In this document: piece after piece, positions 10,709 through 21,795 of the stretch
How positions within the stretch are numbered: the stretch's first letter is position 1
How the letters are laid out: each line of letters opens with the position of its first letter
Origin: Paraspadella gotoi
Taxonomy: Eukaryota > Chaetognatha
Direction of reading: 5' to 3'
Assembly (NCBI GenBank): GCA_051294375.1
Contig: CM119270.1
Span: 21,567,532-21,631,531, forward strand
Length of the DNA stretch: 64,000 bases
Position numbers and translations under genes: made by a program
Notes under the pieces: model-generated
What the model saw: the letters and a program-made list of their open reading frames with translations, nothing else
Told to the model about the DNA's origin: nothing
Databases searched by the model: none

Positions 10709-10877
10709 CCTCCACTCCCCCTCGCCTCCCACCCAGCCCCCCTTCTTGGGTCCGGTCGTTGAATCCAAAGATCATGTTTCCTGCTTTTTGTTTCTTCCTC
10801 CAAAATTCCCTCATCCAAACCATCTTTCTCTTCTTCCTCCTCCTCCTCCTCCTCTTCCTCCTCCTCCTCTTTCCTTA
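10709..10877 (-). CDS. Candidate exon, Glu-rich, unrecognised protein
   Basis: The minus strand reads a run of Glu, then KDGLDEGILEEETKSRKHD and LWIQRPDPRR, ending at a consensus gtaagt donor (last exon base 10709). The 5-prime border is uncertain because the Glu run is a GAG microsatellite. The acidic, low-complexity style resembles the other minus-strand exons up to 24 kb, so it may belong to that gene. No family is recognised; another frame in the same stretch is also open. Confidence 0.35.
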
Positions 10878-10929
10878 ATGTGGTCCCAAGAGTAAAATCT
10901 TATCCTGAAGTTACTTCGACTTGAGGAGG

Positions 10930-11380
10930 AGACTCGATTTGTTGGGAGAAAAGGGAGTGGAAAAGAGTGGAAGAGGGAGTGGAAATTGGTGGAAGAGGGA
11001 GTGGAAAATGGTGGAAGAATTTGAAAGAGGAAATGGAAAAAGGTTGAAGAGGGTGAGGAAAGAGGCGGTGGAAATGGGTGAAGAAGGAAGTGGAAATAGA
11101 AAGTGGAAAATGGTGAAAAAGGGAGTGGTAGAGAAATGGAAGGGTGGAAGAAGGTGGAAGATGGTGGAATAGCCTGGAAGAGGAAGTGGAAAAGAGTGGA
11201 AGAGGATGGAGGAAAATGGAATAGGGTGGAAGAGGAAATGGAAAAGAGTGGAAGAAAGTGGAAGAGGATGGAATAGGGTTGAAGAGGAAGTGGAAAAGAG
11301 TAGAAGAGAGTGGAAGAGAATGGAATAGGGTGGAAGAGGAAGTGGAAAAGAGTGGAAGAGGGTAAAATCGGATAGAAGTG
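10930..11380 (+). repeat. Degenerate minisatellite (gtggaagagg type)
   Basis: Tandem variants of ggaagagggagtggaaaagagt, purine-rich on the + strand, with many indels. Both strands stay open by composition; this is not read as a gene. Confidence 0.75.
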
Positions 11381-11631
11381 AAATGGTGTGAAATGGTGGG
11401 AAGAGTGAAAAATAAGAAGAAAAGTGGTGAAAGAGTGAAATAGGCTGAAAGAGGTGAGTTTTCCTCACCCTTCCGTCCTCAAGTCTTCGTTGGCGAACAA
11501 CCATCTTTGCTATAACTTCTTATCCGCCCTTATCTTTGGCCTTCTACCGAAGCGCCCTTACTTTTGGCTCCGGTCCTTTTCTAATGAGGATTCGAAACTT
11601 ACCCAACGTCAAAGCGGAAATGATGACCAAT

Positions 11632-11775
11632 AATAAGAGGAGGAGGAGGAGGAGGAGGAGGAAGAGGAGCAAAATTAGGAGGAGGAGGAAGAAAAGGAGG
11701 AGGAGGAAGAAGAGGAGGAAATAAGCAAGAGGAGGAGGAAAAGGAGGAGGAGGAAGAAGAGGAGGAGAAAAATGC
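11632..11775 (+). repeat. (AGG)n-rich purine tract
   Basis: Runs of agg/aag triplets. On the minus strand it reads poly-Pro/Ser/Leu and meets a gtaagt donor at about 11602, so a Pro-rich exon there is possible but unsupported. Confidence 0.7.
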
Positions 11776-11884
11776 ATCCTATAACCATTAGCTGAAATAG
11801 TAAAATAAGAATTTTAGGAAAACCGAGTCAAAAGATATGAGAAATTAACTAAATTGAAGAACGAAAGTGAACCAGAAGTGAGTT

Positions 11885-12065
11885 CCTTCACAACAACAAC
11901 AACAACAACGACGACAACAACAATAACGGACGACACCGACCAACGACCAACGACGCCCAAAAAAGAAAAAAAACAAAAAAAAAACAAAAAAAAACAACAA
12001 AAAAACAAAAAAACAAAAAATAAAACAACGACAAACCAAATAATCACCGACAACAACAACATGTC
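11885..12065 (+). repeat. (AAC)n and A-rich tracts
   Basis: aacaac triplets at 11890-11930 and 12048-12060 flank a poly-A stretch with scattered c bases. Open frames are compositional. Confidence 0.7.
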
Positions 12066-12153
12066 GTCTTCCTCCTCCTCCTCCTCATCCTCCTCTCTTG
12101 GTCCTCGTAAATTCGGCGTCGAGGGTTTCGTCCCGAAGTCGGAGGTGGAATCC
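12048..12153 (-). CDS. Candidate exon, acidic, unrecognised protein
   Basis: On the minus strand an acceptor (gagtatcag) is followed by one base and 35 open codons: DSTSDFGTKPSTPNLRGPR, then a Glu/Asp run and DDMLLLS, ending at gtgatt. The Ser/Thr/Pro plus acidic tail style matches the exon at 17.7-18.3 kb. The entry phase (needs two bases) does not directly match that exon, so an intermediate exon would be required. The + strand is also open, so the call is tentative. Confidence 0.35.
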
Positions 12154-12600
12154 CTGATACTCGGGAGGATGAGGAGGAGGCAAGAGGCGAAAGGAAAGAG
12201 GGAGGTGGTAAAGGAGGGTGATAGGGGGAGGAATAGAAAGAGGAGAAGGGAAAGGAAACAGGAGTGAGAGGAGGAAGAGAAGGAAGGAGGAGGAGGAGAT
12301 GGCATAGGAAGGAGTTGGAGAGAGGAAGAGAGGGGAAAAGTGGGATTGAGGATGGGAGGGGAGGGAAGAGCAGGAGGAGGGAGCGGAGAAAGAAGACGGA
12401 GGGCTAGGAGAGGAGGAGGAAGCAAGAGGGACGAGGAAGAGGACCTTGGAGGGAGTGACCCGAGGAAAGAGTCAGGGCGGAAGAAAGTCGAGCCACATCC
12501 TTCAAAAGGATGCGACTCTTGGGATATGGAAGAGGGGGTGGGCCTAGGGTCGTTGAAGGGGAGGTTTAAGGGGAGGGTGGAGGAGGGGAAAGGGTAATTT
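12154..12600 (+). repeat. G/A-rich low-complexity stretch
   Basis: Purine-rich with irregular agg/gagg repeats, open on the + strand as an Arg/Gly/Glu-rich frame. No splice-bounded candidate was found. Confidence 0.5.
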
Positions 12601-13319
12601 AAGGGGAGGGATGGTGGATAGAAATTGGTATTAGAAATAATAAAAGATATTGAAACAAACTTTTGGCGAGTCTGAATATTAAAACAGTGGTCGGTTCGAC
12701 ACTAAAATTAGGCCTAAATCATTATTTGGCTTTCATAATGGATGGGTAAAAAGCGATAAATATATTTTCTAACTACGTCACAAAATATTTTACCTTACTA
12801 TTAAAATTATCCTAAAAAAACATGGCGATAGTATAGCGATTATGATAAATAATCTTAATTGTTGTAAGTTGTAGAGTACATTTATTTATATAGAATTTTA
12901 ATAAACTCAGTAATCATATTAAAGCGCGAGGGTTTTTTATAAACCTGGACACAGATATAGGTAAGTTAATTGGACAGTTTAGTATTCCTTGCCAAAGGTA
13001 AGTTAAAAAAGGTAAGTTAAAAAAAAGAAAAGAAAAGAAAAGAAAGAAGAAAGGAAGAAACAAAGAAACAAGATCGGTTCATCCAATATGTTGCGCCGCA
13101 CTTACTTTATTTACACATATATATCCCTTTAATCATATATGATATGACATGACATGACATAACTAAAAAAAATTTTTTAGCCCGTGTATTTATAACGTGC
13201 ACTGCATCGAAATTCTGTCTTTTATTCCTTATAGTTTTTAGAATTTCCTGAAGGCGGCGCAAGCAGTCACTTAGATTTTATGTTTTTTCCTGTCTTAACA
13301 ACTAACTATAGGCAAATTA
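12601..13319. other. AT-rich spacer, no gene seen
   Basis: Contains a short (aaaag)n run near 13020 and a gacat repeat near 13142. Nothing else was recognised. Confidence 0.5.
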
Positions 13320-13412
13320 AATACATTTTTAACGTAAGTGGGATACCGACGGACAGACTTACTGACCGACCGACCGAAAAGTTACTTATAGAGTTGCTCC
13401 GCGAGTACTCGC
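13320..13412 (-). repeat. Dispersed GGTCGGTCGGTC family, copy 1
   Basis: Reverse complement carries actctataagtaactttt, ggtcggtcggtc and gtctgtcc, shared with 29810-29870, 51620-51720 and 52560-52660. It includes a perfect 16-bp palindrome, ccgcgagtactcgcgg. Confidence 0.55.
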
Positions 13413-13492
13413 GGCGAAACTTAAAAGGAGTTGAAACTAAATCGCTTAGAAAATGAAAATCTTTCAAGAAGAAAAAGGATCCATTTCTCCAG

Positions 13493-13642
13493 AACCTTAA
13501 TTCTCTTTTGGAATTAGAAAGACGCCCCTGCCTTTCTGATAACAAGGGCGGCGGCGGCAGAGGCGGTGCTGTGGCGGCGGCGGCGGTACGGTTGCTGCGG
13601 CGCTCGAGCAAGGATCCAAAGAAAGAGAAGAAGAGAAGACAG
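13493..13642 (+). CDS. Candidate exon, Gly/Ala then basic, unrecognised
   Basis: The acceptor ccatttctccag is followed by exactly 50 codons in phase 0: NLNSLLELERRPCLSDNK, a Gly/Ala-rich (GGC) part, then LLRRSSKDPKKEKKRRQ, ending at gtattt. GC content rises sharply from AT-rich flanks, as in exons. The minus strand is also open (a Pro/Ala-rich frame), so the strand is not certain. No family is recognised. Confidence 0.35.
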
Positions 13643-13784
13643 GTATTTCGTAATTTCATAGAACAAATACTTAAATTTGTTTTTTCATATTTTTTTAACT
13701 TTGGTTAAATCGCTTTTGATTCATCTGAATATCCGTCTAACATTGTACTTTGGTTGGTGGTTTAATATCAAACGTTCGGTACTC

Positions 13785-13985
13785 GGTAGTAAAACATTTA
13801 CTGGGACTAACGACGATTGCTAGTTTCAACCTACCTGTAGTCGGCCACTAAAGGTAGGCGAGACGTCCCGTTCCGCTTACTAACATCGACGCCAATGGGG
13901 CGCGAACCCTTGACCGTTTGGTGGGAAGAGACAAGGTCTGCTGAGACGCCACCATGGTCAGGCGGGTGGTGAGAGTGATTGTGTT
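13785..13985 (-). mobile_element. tRNA-derived SINE-like fragment
   Basis: The minus strand has a box-B-like ggttcgcgcccc about 50 bp after a tRNA-like gtggcgtctcagcagacc, resembling an internal pol III promoter. No perfect tRNA fold is present. Confidence 0.4.
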
Positions 13986-14275
13986 GCCATAAAGTTATAC
14001 TGTAGAAAGTTAACTTAAGTTAACTTAACTTTAAGTTTAATAGAACAATCTTTATTACCTTTAATGTATATTGATAAAGATTTACAAACAATGTATATTG
14101 TATAATTCAAAGAAAATAAAGATCATGTATTTCAAAAATATGGTTTATTTTTAGTTACAAGAAGTTATAACTAACAAAAGTCATGGCATGATTGATGTCC
14201 GTTTTCTTAATAATAATGATTCTGGGTTCTTCCTGTTTGACCAGAAGATAGAAGAGAAGGAATAATCGGAACCGA

Positions 14276-14306
<31 letters not shown>

Positions 14307-14452
14307 GCCAGTCTCCGTCCCCATTGAGGTAGAGAGACGAATGGCCTCCATCTTCCTTTCACAAAGGCGGCTGCTTCTCCGAGTCAAGGACCTCGCATTA
14401 TTATCACAAATGCTGGAACCATTTTTGGGGGCGAAGCCTTTTGGGAGAGGAC

Positions 14453-14524
<72 letters not shown>
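14453..14524 (+). repeat. (GAT)n microsatellite
   Basis: An uninterrupted run of about 24 gat/atg triplets. Confidence 0.95.
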
Positions 14525-14589
14525 AAGTGTTTAGGGTGAGGGTTAGAAATTTATTTATGAGTTTAATATCAGTTTAATATGTGTTTAAG

Positions 14590-14800
14590 AAATGGGCTGA
14601 AGAGTGCCATCCGCTATTTCTTAAACCCCTTCAACCATGGAACGGATCCTTGGCGGCTTAACTCGTAGAGTAGGTACTATAGTGGATTGATCCCGGTACC
14701 GAATGGTTATGAGCGGATGGTATTACTCAATAAGCCACCGGGTCACGACTGAAAGTGTCATGAAAATATTGCAATGCCTGACTGCACAAACTTTAACTAG
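14590..14800 (+). mobile_element. SINE-like element copy
   Basis: It shares the end blocks of the family: ggtaccgaatggttatgag, cggatggtattactcaataa, gccaccgggtcacgactga and gcaatgcctgactgc. The 5-prime half is more diverged. Confidence 0.7.
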
Positions 14801-14822
14801 AGAAGGGATGAGAGAGAGAGAG

Positions 14823-15715
14823 NNNNNNNNNNNNNNNNNNNNNNNNNNNNNNNNNNNNNNNNNNNNNNNNNNNNNNNNNNNNNNNNNNNNNNNNNNNNNN
14901 NNNNNNNNNNNNNNNNNNNNNNNNNNNNNNNNNNNNNNNNNNNNNNNNNNNNNNNNNNNNNNNNNNNNNNNNNNNNNNNNNNNNNNNNNNNNNNNNNNNN
15001 NNNNNNNNNNNNNNNNNNNNNNNNNNNNNNNNNNNNNNNNNNNNNNNNNNNNNNNNNNNNNNNNNNNNNNNNNNNNNNNNNNNNNNNNNNNNNNNNNNNN
15101 NNNNNNNNNNNNNNNNNNNNNNNNNNNNNNNNNNNNNNNNNNNNNNNNNNNNNNNNNNNNNNNNNNNNNNNNNNNNNNNNNNNNNNNNNNNNNNNNNNNN
15201 NNNNNNNNNNNNNNNNNNNNNNNNNNNNNNNNNNNNNNNNTTCCATCGCGGATGGAATCGGAACCAAAAATGGAATCGGATCCGCGACTTTTATTCTTTC
15301 TCTTGGACGGTTGATCAACCAATGTTACCTGCCAATTCAGTTTCTGGAATTAACCAGTTCTGAAATTTGCCAGTTCTGGAATTTGCCAGTTCTGACAGAT
15401 GGACGTCTCGAAAGAAATCACCTCTAGTTGTCATCTGCTTTAAATCTGCGGTGTTTGGTTGACCAACCAACAGCTCTCTCTCTCTCTCTCTCTCTCTCTC
15501 NNNNNNNNNNNNNNNNNNNNNNNNNNNNNNNNNNNNNNNNNNNNNNNNNNNNNNNNNNNNNNNNNNNNNNNNNNNNNNNNNNNNNNNNNNNNNNNNNNNN
15601 NNNNNNNNNNNNNNNNNNNNNNNNNNNNNNNNNNNNNNNNNNNNNNNNNNNNNNNNNNNNNNNNNNNNNNNNNNNNNNNNNNNNNNNNNNNNNNNNNNNN
15701 NNNNNNNNNNNNNNN
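14823..15715. other. Two assembly gaps with short islands
   Basis: N runs 14823-15240 and 15501-15715. The island at 15241-15500 holds an inverted gatggaatcgga pair and three near copies of aatttgccagttctg, then a (CT)n tract that borders the second gap. Confidence 0.9.
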
Positions 15716-15749
<34 letters not shown>

Positions 15750-16397
15750 CTTCATATTTCACCTCTCCCATTCATTCACCATAAGACAAAAATACTTTCA
15801 TTAAACCTAAAACCCTTTTACTATTAAAACATCTAAATAGAATGTAGTATTAAACCTATTAAATTATCACGTTTTCCACTAAATATTTCAGGGTCAAAAT
15901 TTTAAAAGTCATTTATGAACAATGTACGAGTTACGAAAAAACTTTAAAAAATATTCAATCAACATTTAAAAATATTTTTTTATTAAGTGGGTTAAAAATT
16001 AAAAAAATAAGTTCAAAAATTTAATTTACAGCCTAAAACATAGGTGTTTCTAACTAACTTAATGAAATAATTTTTAAAAAAGAGTTATACCTAATTATAG
16101 GGTTAATACTGTGTATAAATATAGCCTACTGCGTAAATTGCAAAACTTATAATAATTTTTTTTTATACATAAATGTTCATCAGTACAATGTTGTTCATTC
16201 TTCTTTTCTCGAATTTTAATANNNNNNNNNNNNNNNNNNNNNNNNNNNNNNNNNNNNNNNNNNNNNNNNNNNNNNNNNNNNNNNNNNNNNNNNNNNNNNN
16301 NNNNNNNNNNNNNNNNNNNNNNNNNNNNNNNGTGATTAAAATGAGAGTTAGGAGTGATTTGTGGGCTATTTTGTGGGCAAAAGGTCGAAAGGGAGAC
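15716..16397. other. (CT)n then AT-rich spacer with a gap
   Basis: A (CT)n tract to 15746, AT-rich DNA without a gene, and N run 16222-16331. Confidence 0.6.
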
Positions 16398-16690
16398 CTG
16401 TGGATAAAGCGCTTAGTGTATTTTCTGTACCCCTCTGAGCAGAAATGGAACGGGTCCTGGTCTAGGAACCAGGGTTGAGGGTTTTCCACGCCCCAAAGGA
16501 GCCTTACGATCGTCCTCACGCTTCTCGGTACCAAATGGTCATAAGCCGATGGTATTTTACTCAATGAGCCACCGGGTGACGACTGAAGGGGACATGCTTA
16601 TAGACGTGCTTATAGACATGCTTATAGACATGCTTATAGACATGCTTATAGACGGGGTGAGCATAATGCAATTCCTGTAGGCTCAGTGGG
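16398..16690 (+). mobile_element. SINE-like element copy with internal 12-bp expansion
   Basis: Head tggataaagcgcttagtg, middle ggaacgggtcctggtctagg and cggtaccaaatggtcataag, and tail gccaccgggtgacgactga are all typical of the family. At 16584-16655 the family's gtgcttatag part is expanded to about six copies of a 12-bp unit (agacatgcttat). Confidence 0.8.
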
Positions 16691-17699
16691 CAAATTTTGG
16701 GTATCAAGGTGGACGAAGTTTCCTAAGTTTGTGGGTAAAAAGGAATCATATAGAATTGGTGAGAATTGGTGGGGAAACTTGTGGGCAAAAAGATGAAAGA
16801 AGCTTTGGTGCGATGGAATAAGCAGAGGAGGAGGAGGAGGAGGAAGAAGAGGAGGAAGAGGATAAAAAGAGGGGGGGGCGAAACCCAACTGGACGCCTGG
16901 TTTTACCTGAAAGGAAAAGACGACGACGACGACGACGACAACAATGATCCTCTTTTCTTTCCTTTCTCTTCATGACGTCACGAGAGAAAAAAAAAGGCGG
17001 TGTGGACAATAAAGTCTCTCTGTGTGTGGGGGGAGGAAGGTGTGTGTGGGGAGTGGATATTCTAGTGTGGGGAAAATGAAGCTGGCGGTCATTCAAGGAA
17101 GAGGGTTTAAAGGTGAAGTGGTTGGACTAACGAGGTCGTATTAGTGAAATATGAAAATTAAATTATGGCTAATTTTAGGGCAACGTCGGGCAACTGCGGA
17201 CGTGATGAAGATAATTCTTCACAACGTCTCTAGATAAACTATAAATAAATATTTAACTGACTTACGCTCGTCATAAATCAAGTTGCTTTTCACGCATTTC
17301 TTAAAAATGCTAAGAAATNNNNNNNNNNNNNNNNNNNNNNNNNNNNNNNNNNNNNNNNNNNNNNNNNNNNNNNNNNNNNNNNNNNNNNNNNNNNNNNNNN
17401 NNNNNNNNNNNNNNNNNNNNNNNNNNNNNNNNNNNNNNNNNNNNNNNNNNNNNNNNNNNNNNNNNNNNNNNNAAAAAAAACAACAATTTCCCAAAAACTT
17501 AACACCGGGACAAGTTTCAACTTCATGACTAAATATGACGGGCAAGGGGAAGGGGGGCGCTTTTTTAAATATCAATTTTTTGAAATTTTGTTAAAAAATA
17601 TAATGTTCAGAAAGTTAGTTTCATTGTTATTTTCAATTTATCAAAAGAAAGACAAGAGACAGTCGATTTCTATTTTTAGACGAGGATCGAGGGACTCAC
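16691..17699. other. Spacer with triplet tracts and a gap
   Basis: Holds (AGG)n at 16825-16860, (GAC)n at 16919-16940, tgtgtggg repeats near 17020-17060 and N run 17319-17472. No supported gene. Confidence 0.55.
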
Positions 17700-18292
17700 G
17701 GTGATCGTCCTTTTATCGACGTCTTCGTCGTCGTCGTCGTCGTCGTCGTCTGCTTTCCTTCGTCCCGATTGGCCGGCGTCTTTCGACCAATCGGCGAGCC
17801 GACGAGTGCGGCGCGGCGGCGGCGGCGGCGGAGAACTCCGCGCCGGCGCCTCGATCGGCAAATGACGCCAAGGAGGAGTCGGCGTCGGAATCTCGGCGAC
17901 CGGAGTCGAAGCGGCGACGACGCCGACGCCGGGAACGACGGATATCGGCGCCGGAACTCCTTCGACGCCGGTAGAAGCGAATCGGCGCCGATCGCCGGCC
18001 GACGACGACGAAGACGACGAAGATGCGAAGGCGTTGAGAAAGGAAGTCTCTTCGAAGGCCGGCGTTCCCGGCGCAGCGTTGAGACAGCGACGCGGCGGAT
18101 CCGCGCTCAGTTCCAGCGGCGACAGCAGCGTGGACGGCGTCGACGGAGCGTTGGAGGTCGGAGAGGAAGACGACGCCGTCGTCGTCGGCGTCGTTTTTGA
18201 AATGGAATGAGAAACCGGCGTCGTGAGTTGAGTCCAAGCGGCGTTAATTTGACGATCGACGACGCCGATTGACGCCGGCGCCAACGAAGACG
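17700..18292 (-). CDS. Large Ser/Pro/Ala-rich exon, unrecognised protein
   Basis: About 195 open codons on the minus strand from the gap at 18293 to a gtgagt donor (last exon base 17700, phase 0). It reads LAPASIGVVDRQINAAWTQL, then Ser/Thr/Pro-rich sequence, LLSPLELSADPPRRCLNAAP, a Ser run, VPGVGVVAASTPVAEIPTP, a Pro run, an Asp/Glu run and DKRTIT. The GC-rich codon bias, lack of stops over 590 bp and clean donor support coding; composition alone also keeps other frames open. The protein looks disordered, possibly nuclear. The 5-prime end lies in a gap. No family is recognised. Confidence 0.6.
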
Positions 18293-19060
18293 NNNNNNNN
18301 NNNNNNNNNNNNNNNNNNNNNNNNNNNNNNNNNNNNNNNNNNNNNNNNNNNNNNNNNNNNNNNNNNNNNNNNNNNNNNNNNNNNNNNNNNNNNNNNNNNN
18401 NNNNNNNNNNNNNNNNNNNNNNNNNNNNNNNNNNNNNNNNNNNNNNNNNNNNNNNNNNNNNNNNNNNNNNNNNNNNNNNNNNNNNNNNNNNNNNNNNNNN
18501 NNNNNNNNNNNNNNNNNNNNNNNNNNNNNNNNNNNNNNNNNNNNNNNNNNNNNNNNNNNNNNNNNNNNNNNNNNNNNNNNNNNNNNNNNNNNNNNNNNNN
18601 NNNNNNNNNNNNNNNNNNNNNACTATTACAAAATTTTTTCTTTTAAATATTGAGTTATAATGAAATAAAATATTATAATTAGAGAAATTCGGTAAACCTT
18701 ATTTTAAAAACAAAATTCACAAGATATCCTAAGACGAGTTAACAAAAAGACATCGAAACTGTTCTAACTTTTCCAACGGCCGATAGATATCCTTACAACA
18801 TAAACAAAAAGGCATCGAAACTTTTCCGAATAACATCCGAGAGATGTCATCCCACGAGTCCATAAAACCTCGAGAAATCGATTTATTCCAACGCAACCGT
18901 TTGTTAGCGCCGATTCGCGGCGCTCTTTTTTTTTCGCGACGCCGCGTTTTTCCTCCGACGCCGGCGCCATTTTCCTGGTTCCGTCCATTTATCTCTCTTT
19001 CGGGCGTCGAAGGGGAAGAGAATCTGACAGACGCGCACCGCGCTGGGAGTCGGGATGTCG
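18293..19060. other. Gap and GC-rich island
   Basis: N run 18293-18621. An imperfect internal duplication (catcgaaact...ttcc) lies at 18750-18845. A GC-rich stretch at 18900-19050 could hold a first exon or promoter: the minus strand has an ATG in aaaatggcg followed by a basic frame. This is not proven. Confidence 0.35.
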
Positions 19061-19400
19061 TTGTTGTTGTTGTCTTTGTTGTTGTTTTTGTTGTTGTTTT
19101 TGTTGTAGCTGTTTTAGTTGCGCGTATTGTGATGTAGTGCTTAAAATTAGCTTGTAATTGTGTGCGTGTTTACTTTTCTTGTTCTTATTGTTGTATCGTT
19201 ATTTTGTTTTTATTGTTGTTATGGTTATTTTTTTTGTGTTTATTTTTTTTTCAGTAATTATTGTTGCGGTAGTTTTGGCTTTCTTTAGTTATAGTTATAG
19301 TCTTTGTTCGTATTATTATTGTTGATGTTGTTGTAGTTCTTGTTGTTTTCGTTGTAGTTGTGTTTATTCCAATTATTGTTGTTGTTGTTGTTGTGTGTTC
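19060..19400 (+). repeat. (TTG)n-type tracts
   Basis: Imperfect ttg/ttt triplet repeats, densest at 19060-19110 and 19335-19395. Confidence 0.75.
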
Positions 19401-19484
19401 GCGTCTGCAAGTTTCGTCAAGGGAAATCCGAACGACAGAGGGCAGCGCAATTTTTCTGTTTACAGGAAAAAAAAAATTTTTCTT

Positions 19485-19915
19485 CTCTTTTCTTTCTTTA
19501 TTTTCTTTTCTTTCTTCTCTTTTCTTTCTTTTCTTTTCTTTCTTTCCTATCTTTTATTTCTTCTTTTTTTTATTTATTCTATTTTCTTTCTTTTCTTTTC
19601 TTTTCTTTTTTCTCTTTTCTTTCTTTATTCTCTTTTCCTTCTTCTCTATTCTTTCTTCTCTTTTCTTTTTCCTTCTCTTTTTTTTCGTCTCTTTTCTTTT
19701 CTTTCTTCTCTTTTCTTTCGTCTTTTTTCTTTCTTTCTTTTCTTTTCTTTCTTCTCCTTTCTTTCTTTCTTTCTTTCTTTCTTCTCTTTTCTTTTCTTTC
19801 TTCTCTTTTACTTCTCTTTTTTCTGTCTTCTCTTTTTTTTATTTTTTTTTCTCTCTTTTCTTTTCTTTTTGTTTTCTCCTTTTATTTTTCTCTCTTCTCT
19901 TCTCTTTTTTTTGGA
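19485..19915 (+). repeat. Polypyrimidine tract (TTTCT)n
   Basis: About 430 bp almost free of purines on the + strand, made of ttttct/ttctc/tttctttc variants. Phe/Leu/Ser-rich open frames in all + frames are by-products. Confidence 0.9.
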
Positions 19916-20411
19916 TATATTTATTTGTTTTTATTTTTAAAATTCTAGATGTGAATCAATTTTTATCCACCGGCGAGAGTGAATAGCGAAGTAACTCGAT
20001 GTTTTCTAAATGAGATTCACGATTTTGTGAAATCGATGTGACGTTTCCATTGTTTACATCTGACGCCATCGAAATGAAAGATTGTATCTTTGCGAATTTG
20101 AAAAAAAATATTTATTGCGAAATTACGCTTCAATATTGTTATAGAAGATATATTTAAGTAAAATACGATCATGTCATATTTTCATATTCTATATTTTTGT
20201 TATCATATCTACTTCGATTAATACTAAAATTTTACATTTTTCAGCTTACTAGTTCATGATGTAAGTACTGAGTAAGTACTGTAAGTTCTACTATTTTTTG
20301 TAAACGAAAGAGTCACTTACATAAAGATATTAACAATCATTCACTAAAATCGTCAACCCCAACTTCCTTACCTCTCCCCCTCGCCCCATTTCCCGCCAAA
20401 TCTAGCCTCAC
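19916..20411. other. AT-rich spacer, no gene seen
   Basis: No supported feature; likely intron of the minus-strand gene. Confidence 0.5.
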
Positions 20412-20527
20412 CTTCCAGGCGAGAGGGCGTGGCTGTTGCTCATTTGTCTCTGGAGTCGATGGTGACCGCGAGGGGGCGCCGATGCCAGCGACGCCGCCTC
20501 CGCCGCCGACGCCGCGTGTCCGTTTCC
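20412..20527 (-). CDS. Exon piece, Ala/Ser-rich then HHRLQRQMSNSHALSPG
   Basis: Runs from a gap (20528) to a gtgagg donor in phase 2. It reads GNGHAASAAEAASLASAPPR and then HHRLQRQMSNSHALSPG. GC-rich in an AT-rich setting and bounded by a good donor. Same unrecognised minus-strand gene inferred. Confidence 0.5.
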
Positions 20528-20861
20528 NNNNNNNNNNNNNNNNNNNNNNNNNNNNNNNNNNNNNNNNNNNNNNNNNNNNNNNNNNNNNNNNNNNNNNNNN
20601 NNNNNNNNNNNNNNNNNNNNNNNNNNNNNNNNNNNNNNNNNNNNNNNNNNNNNNNNNNNNNNNNNNNNNNNNNNNNNNNNNNNNNNNNNNNNNNNNNNNN
20701 NNNNNNNNNNNNNNNNNNNNNNNNNNNNNNNNNNNNNNNNNNNNNNNNNNNNNNNNNNNNNNNNNNNNNNNNNNNNNNNNNNNNNNNNNNNNNNNNNNNN
20801 NNNNNNNNNNNNNNNNNNNNNNNNNNNNNNNNNNNNNNNNNNNNNNNNNNNNNNNNNNNNN

Positions 20862-20941
20862 ACCGCCGACGATGGCCAGGCGCCCGTTTTTTGACGACCC
20901 GCGAAATGACCGCGTTGCGCCGCCGCGTGGACTGTTGCTGC
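20862..20941 (-). CDS. Exon piece, GSNSPRGGATRSFRGSS
   Basis: The acceptor ctaag precedes a phase-1 entry. The frame reads SNSPRGGATRSFRGSSKNG and RLAIVGG before running into a gap. Its entry phase matches the exit phase of the exon at 23448-23570. It may be the same exon as 20412-20527 if the gap is intra-exonic. Confidence 0.5.
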
Positions 20942-20949
20942 CTTAGGGG

Positions 20950-21180
20950 CTCGTGTAGAAGGAGGGAGGGGGAGCGAAAAGAGAGAAGGAGGGGGAGGAA
21001 GGGAGAGGGGAGGCGAAGGAAGGAGAGAGAGAGGGGGAGAGGAAAAGAAGGAGGATCGAGAAGGAGAGGAGAGGAAGGGAGGCGGGGAGGAGGAGTAAGA
21101 AGAGCTGAGGAGACGGAGGAAGGGATGAGGAGGGAGGAGGAGGCAGGAGGGGGAGAGGAGGAACGAGGTGGGGAGGGAGG
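20950..21180 (+). repeat. G-rich purine tract
   Basis: Irregular gagg/aggag repeats on the + strand; no gene claimed. Confidence 0.7.
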
Positions 21181-21635
21181 GATCAAATGTTTCTTTATAC
21201 TAATGTTTGATCTATGTATAAAAAGGACCTGGTTTCCCCCCCCAGATTTTCCTCCAATTTGAATGGTTCTCCTCTCCGATTTTCCTCCAATTTGATTGGT
21301 TCTCTCTCACCTTCGGTAAAGGATGACAGAGATGACGAGGATCGTCATGGAAACGGCGGCGAGACAAAGAAGCGAAGTCACGAGGACTGAAATTAAAAGG
21401 GAGAAAGGAAAAATTAAGGAAAGGGAAAATAAAGGGAAGGAAATGGAGAAGAGAAAATTAAGGAAGAGGGGAAAGATGAGAAAGGTAATTAAAGAAAACA
21501 GGAGAAGGAAGAGAGGAAAAATAAGGAAAAAAGGAAGAGAAGAAAATTATGGAAAAATTGGTAAAAGGGAAAAAGAGGAAAATAAAGGGAAGGATGAAGG
21601 GAAAGGAAAAAAATTTAGAAATCAAGAAGAGAGAG

Positions 21636-21795
21636 GAGATTAAAAAGTCTTCCTTTAAGAGACAGGAGATTAAAAAGTCTTCTTTTAAGAGACAGGAGAT
21701 TAAAAAGTCTTCTTTTAAGAGAGAGGAGATTAAAAAGTCTTCCTTTAGGAGAGAGGAGATTAAAAAGTCTTCCTTTAAGAGAGAGGAGATTAAAA
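21636..21795 (+). repeat. 30-bp minisatellite, about five copies
   Basis: Unit gaggagattaaaaagtcttc plus ctttaagaga. Being a multiple of three it stays open and would encode a repeated REEIKKSSFK decapeptide, but no start or exon context is evident. Confidence 0.9.

Noticed and set aside
16584-16655. CRISPR-like or other spaced array
   Set aside because: The repeats are directly adjacent 12-bp units with no unique spacers and lie in a eukaryotic SINE copy.
19358-19986. Three overlapping 180-208 codon frames rich in Phe/Ser/Leu
   Set aside because: All three + frames are open over the same polypyrimidine tract, which shows compositional, not coding, openness.
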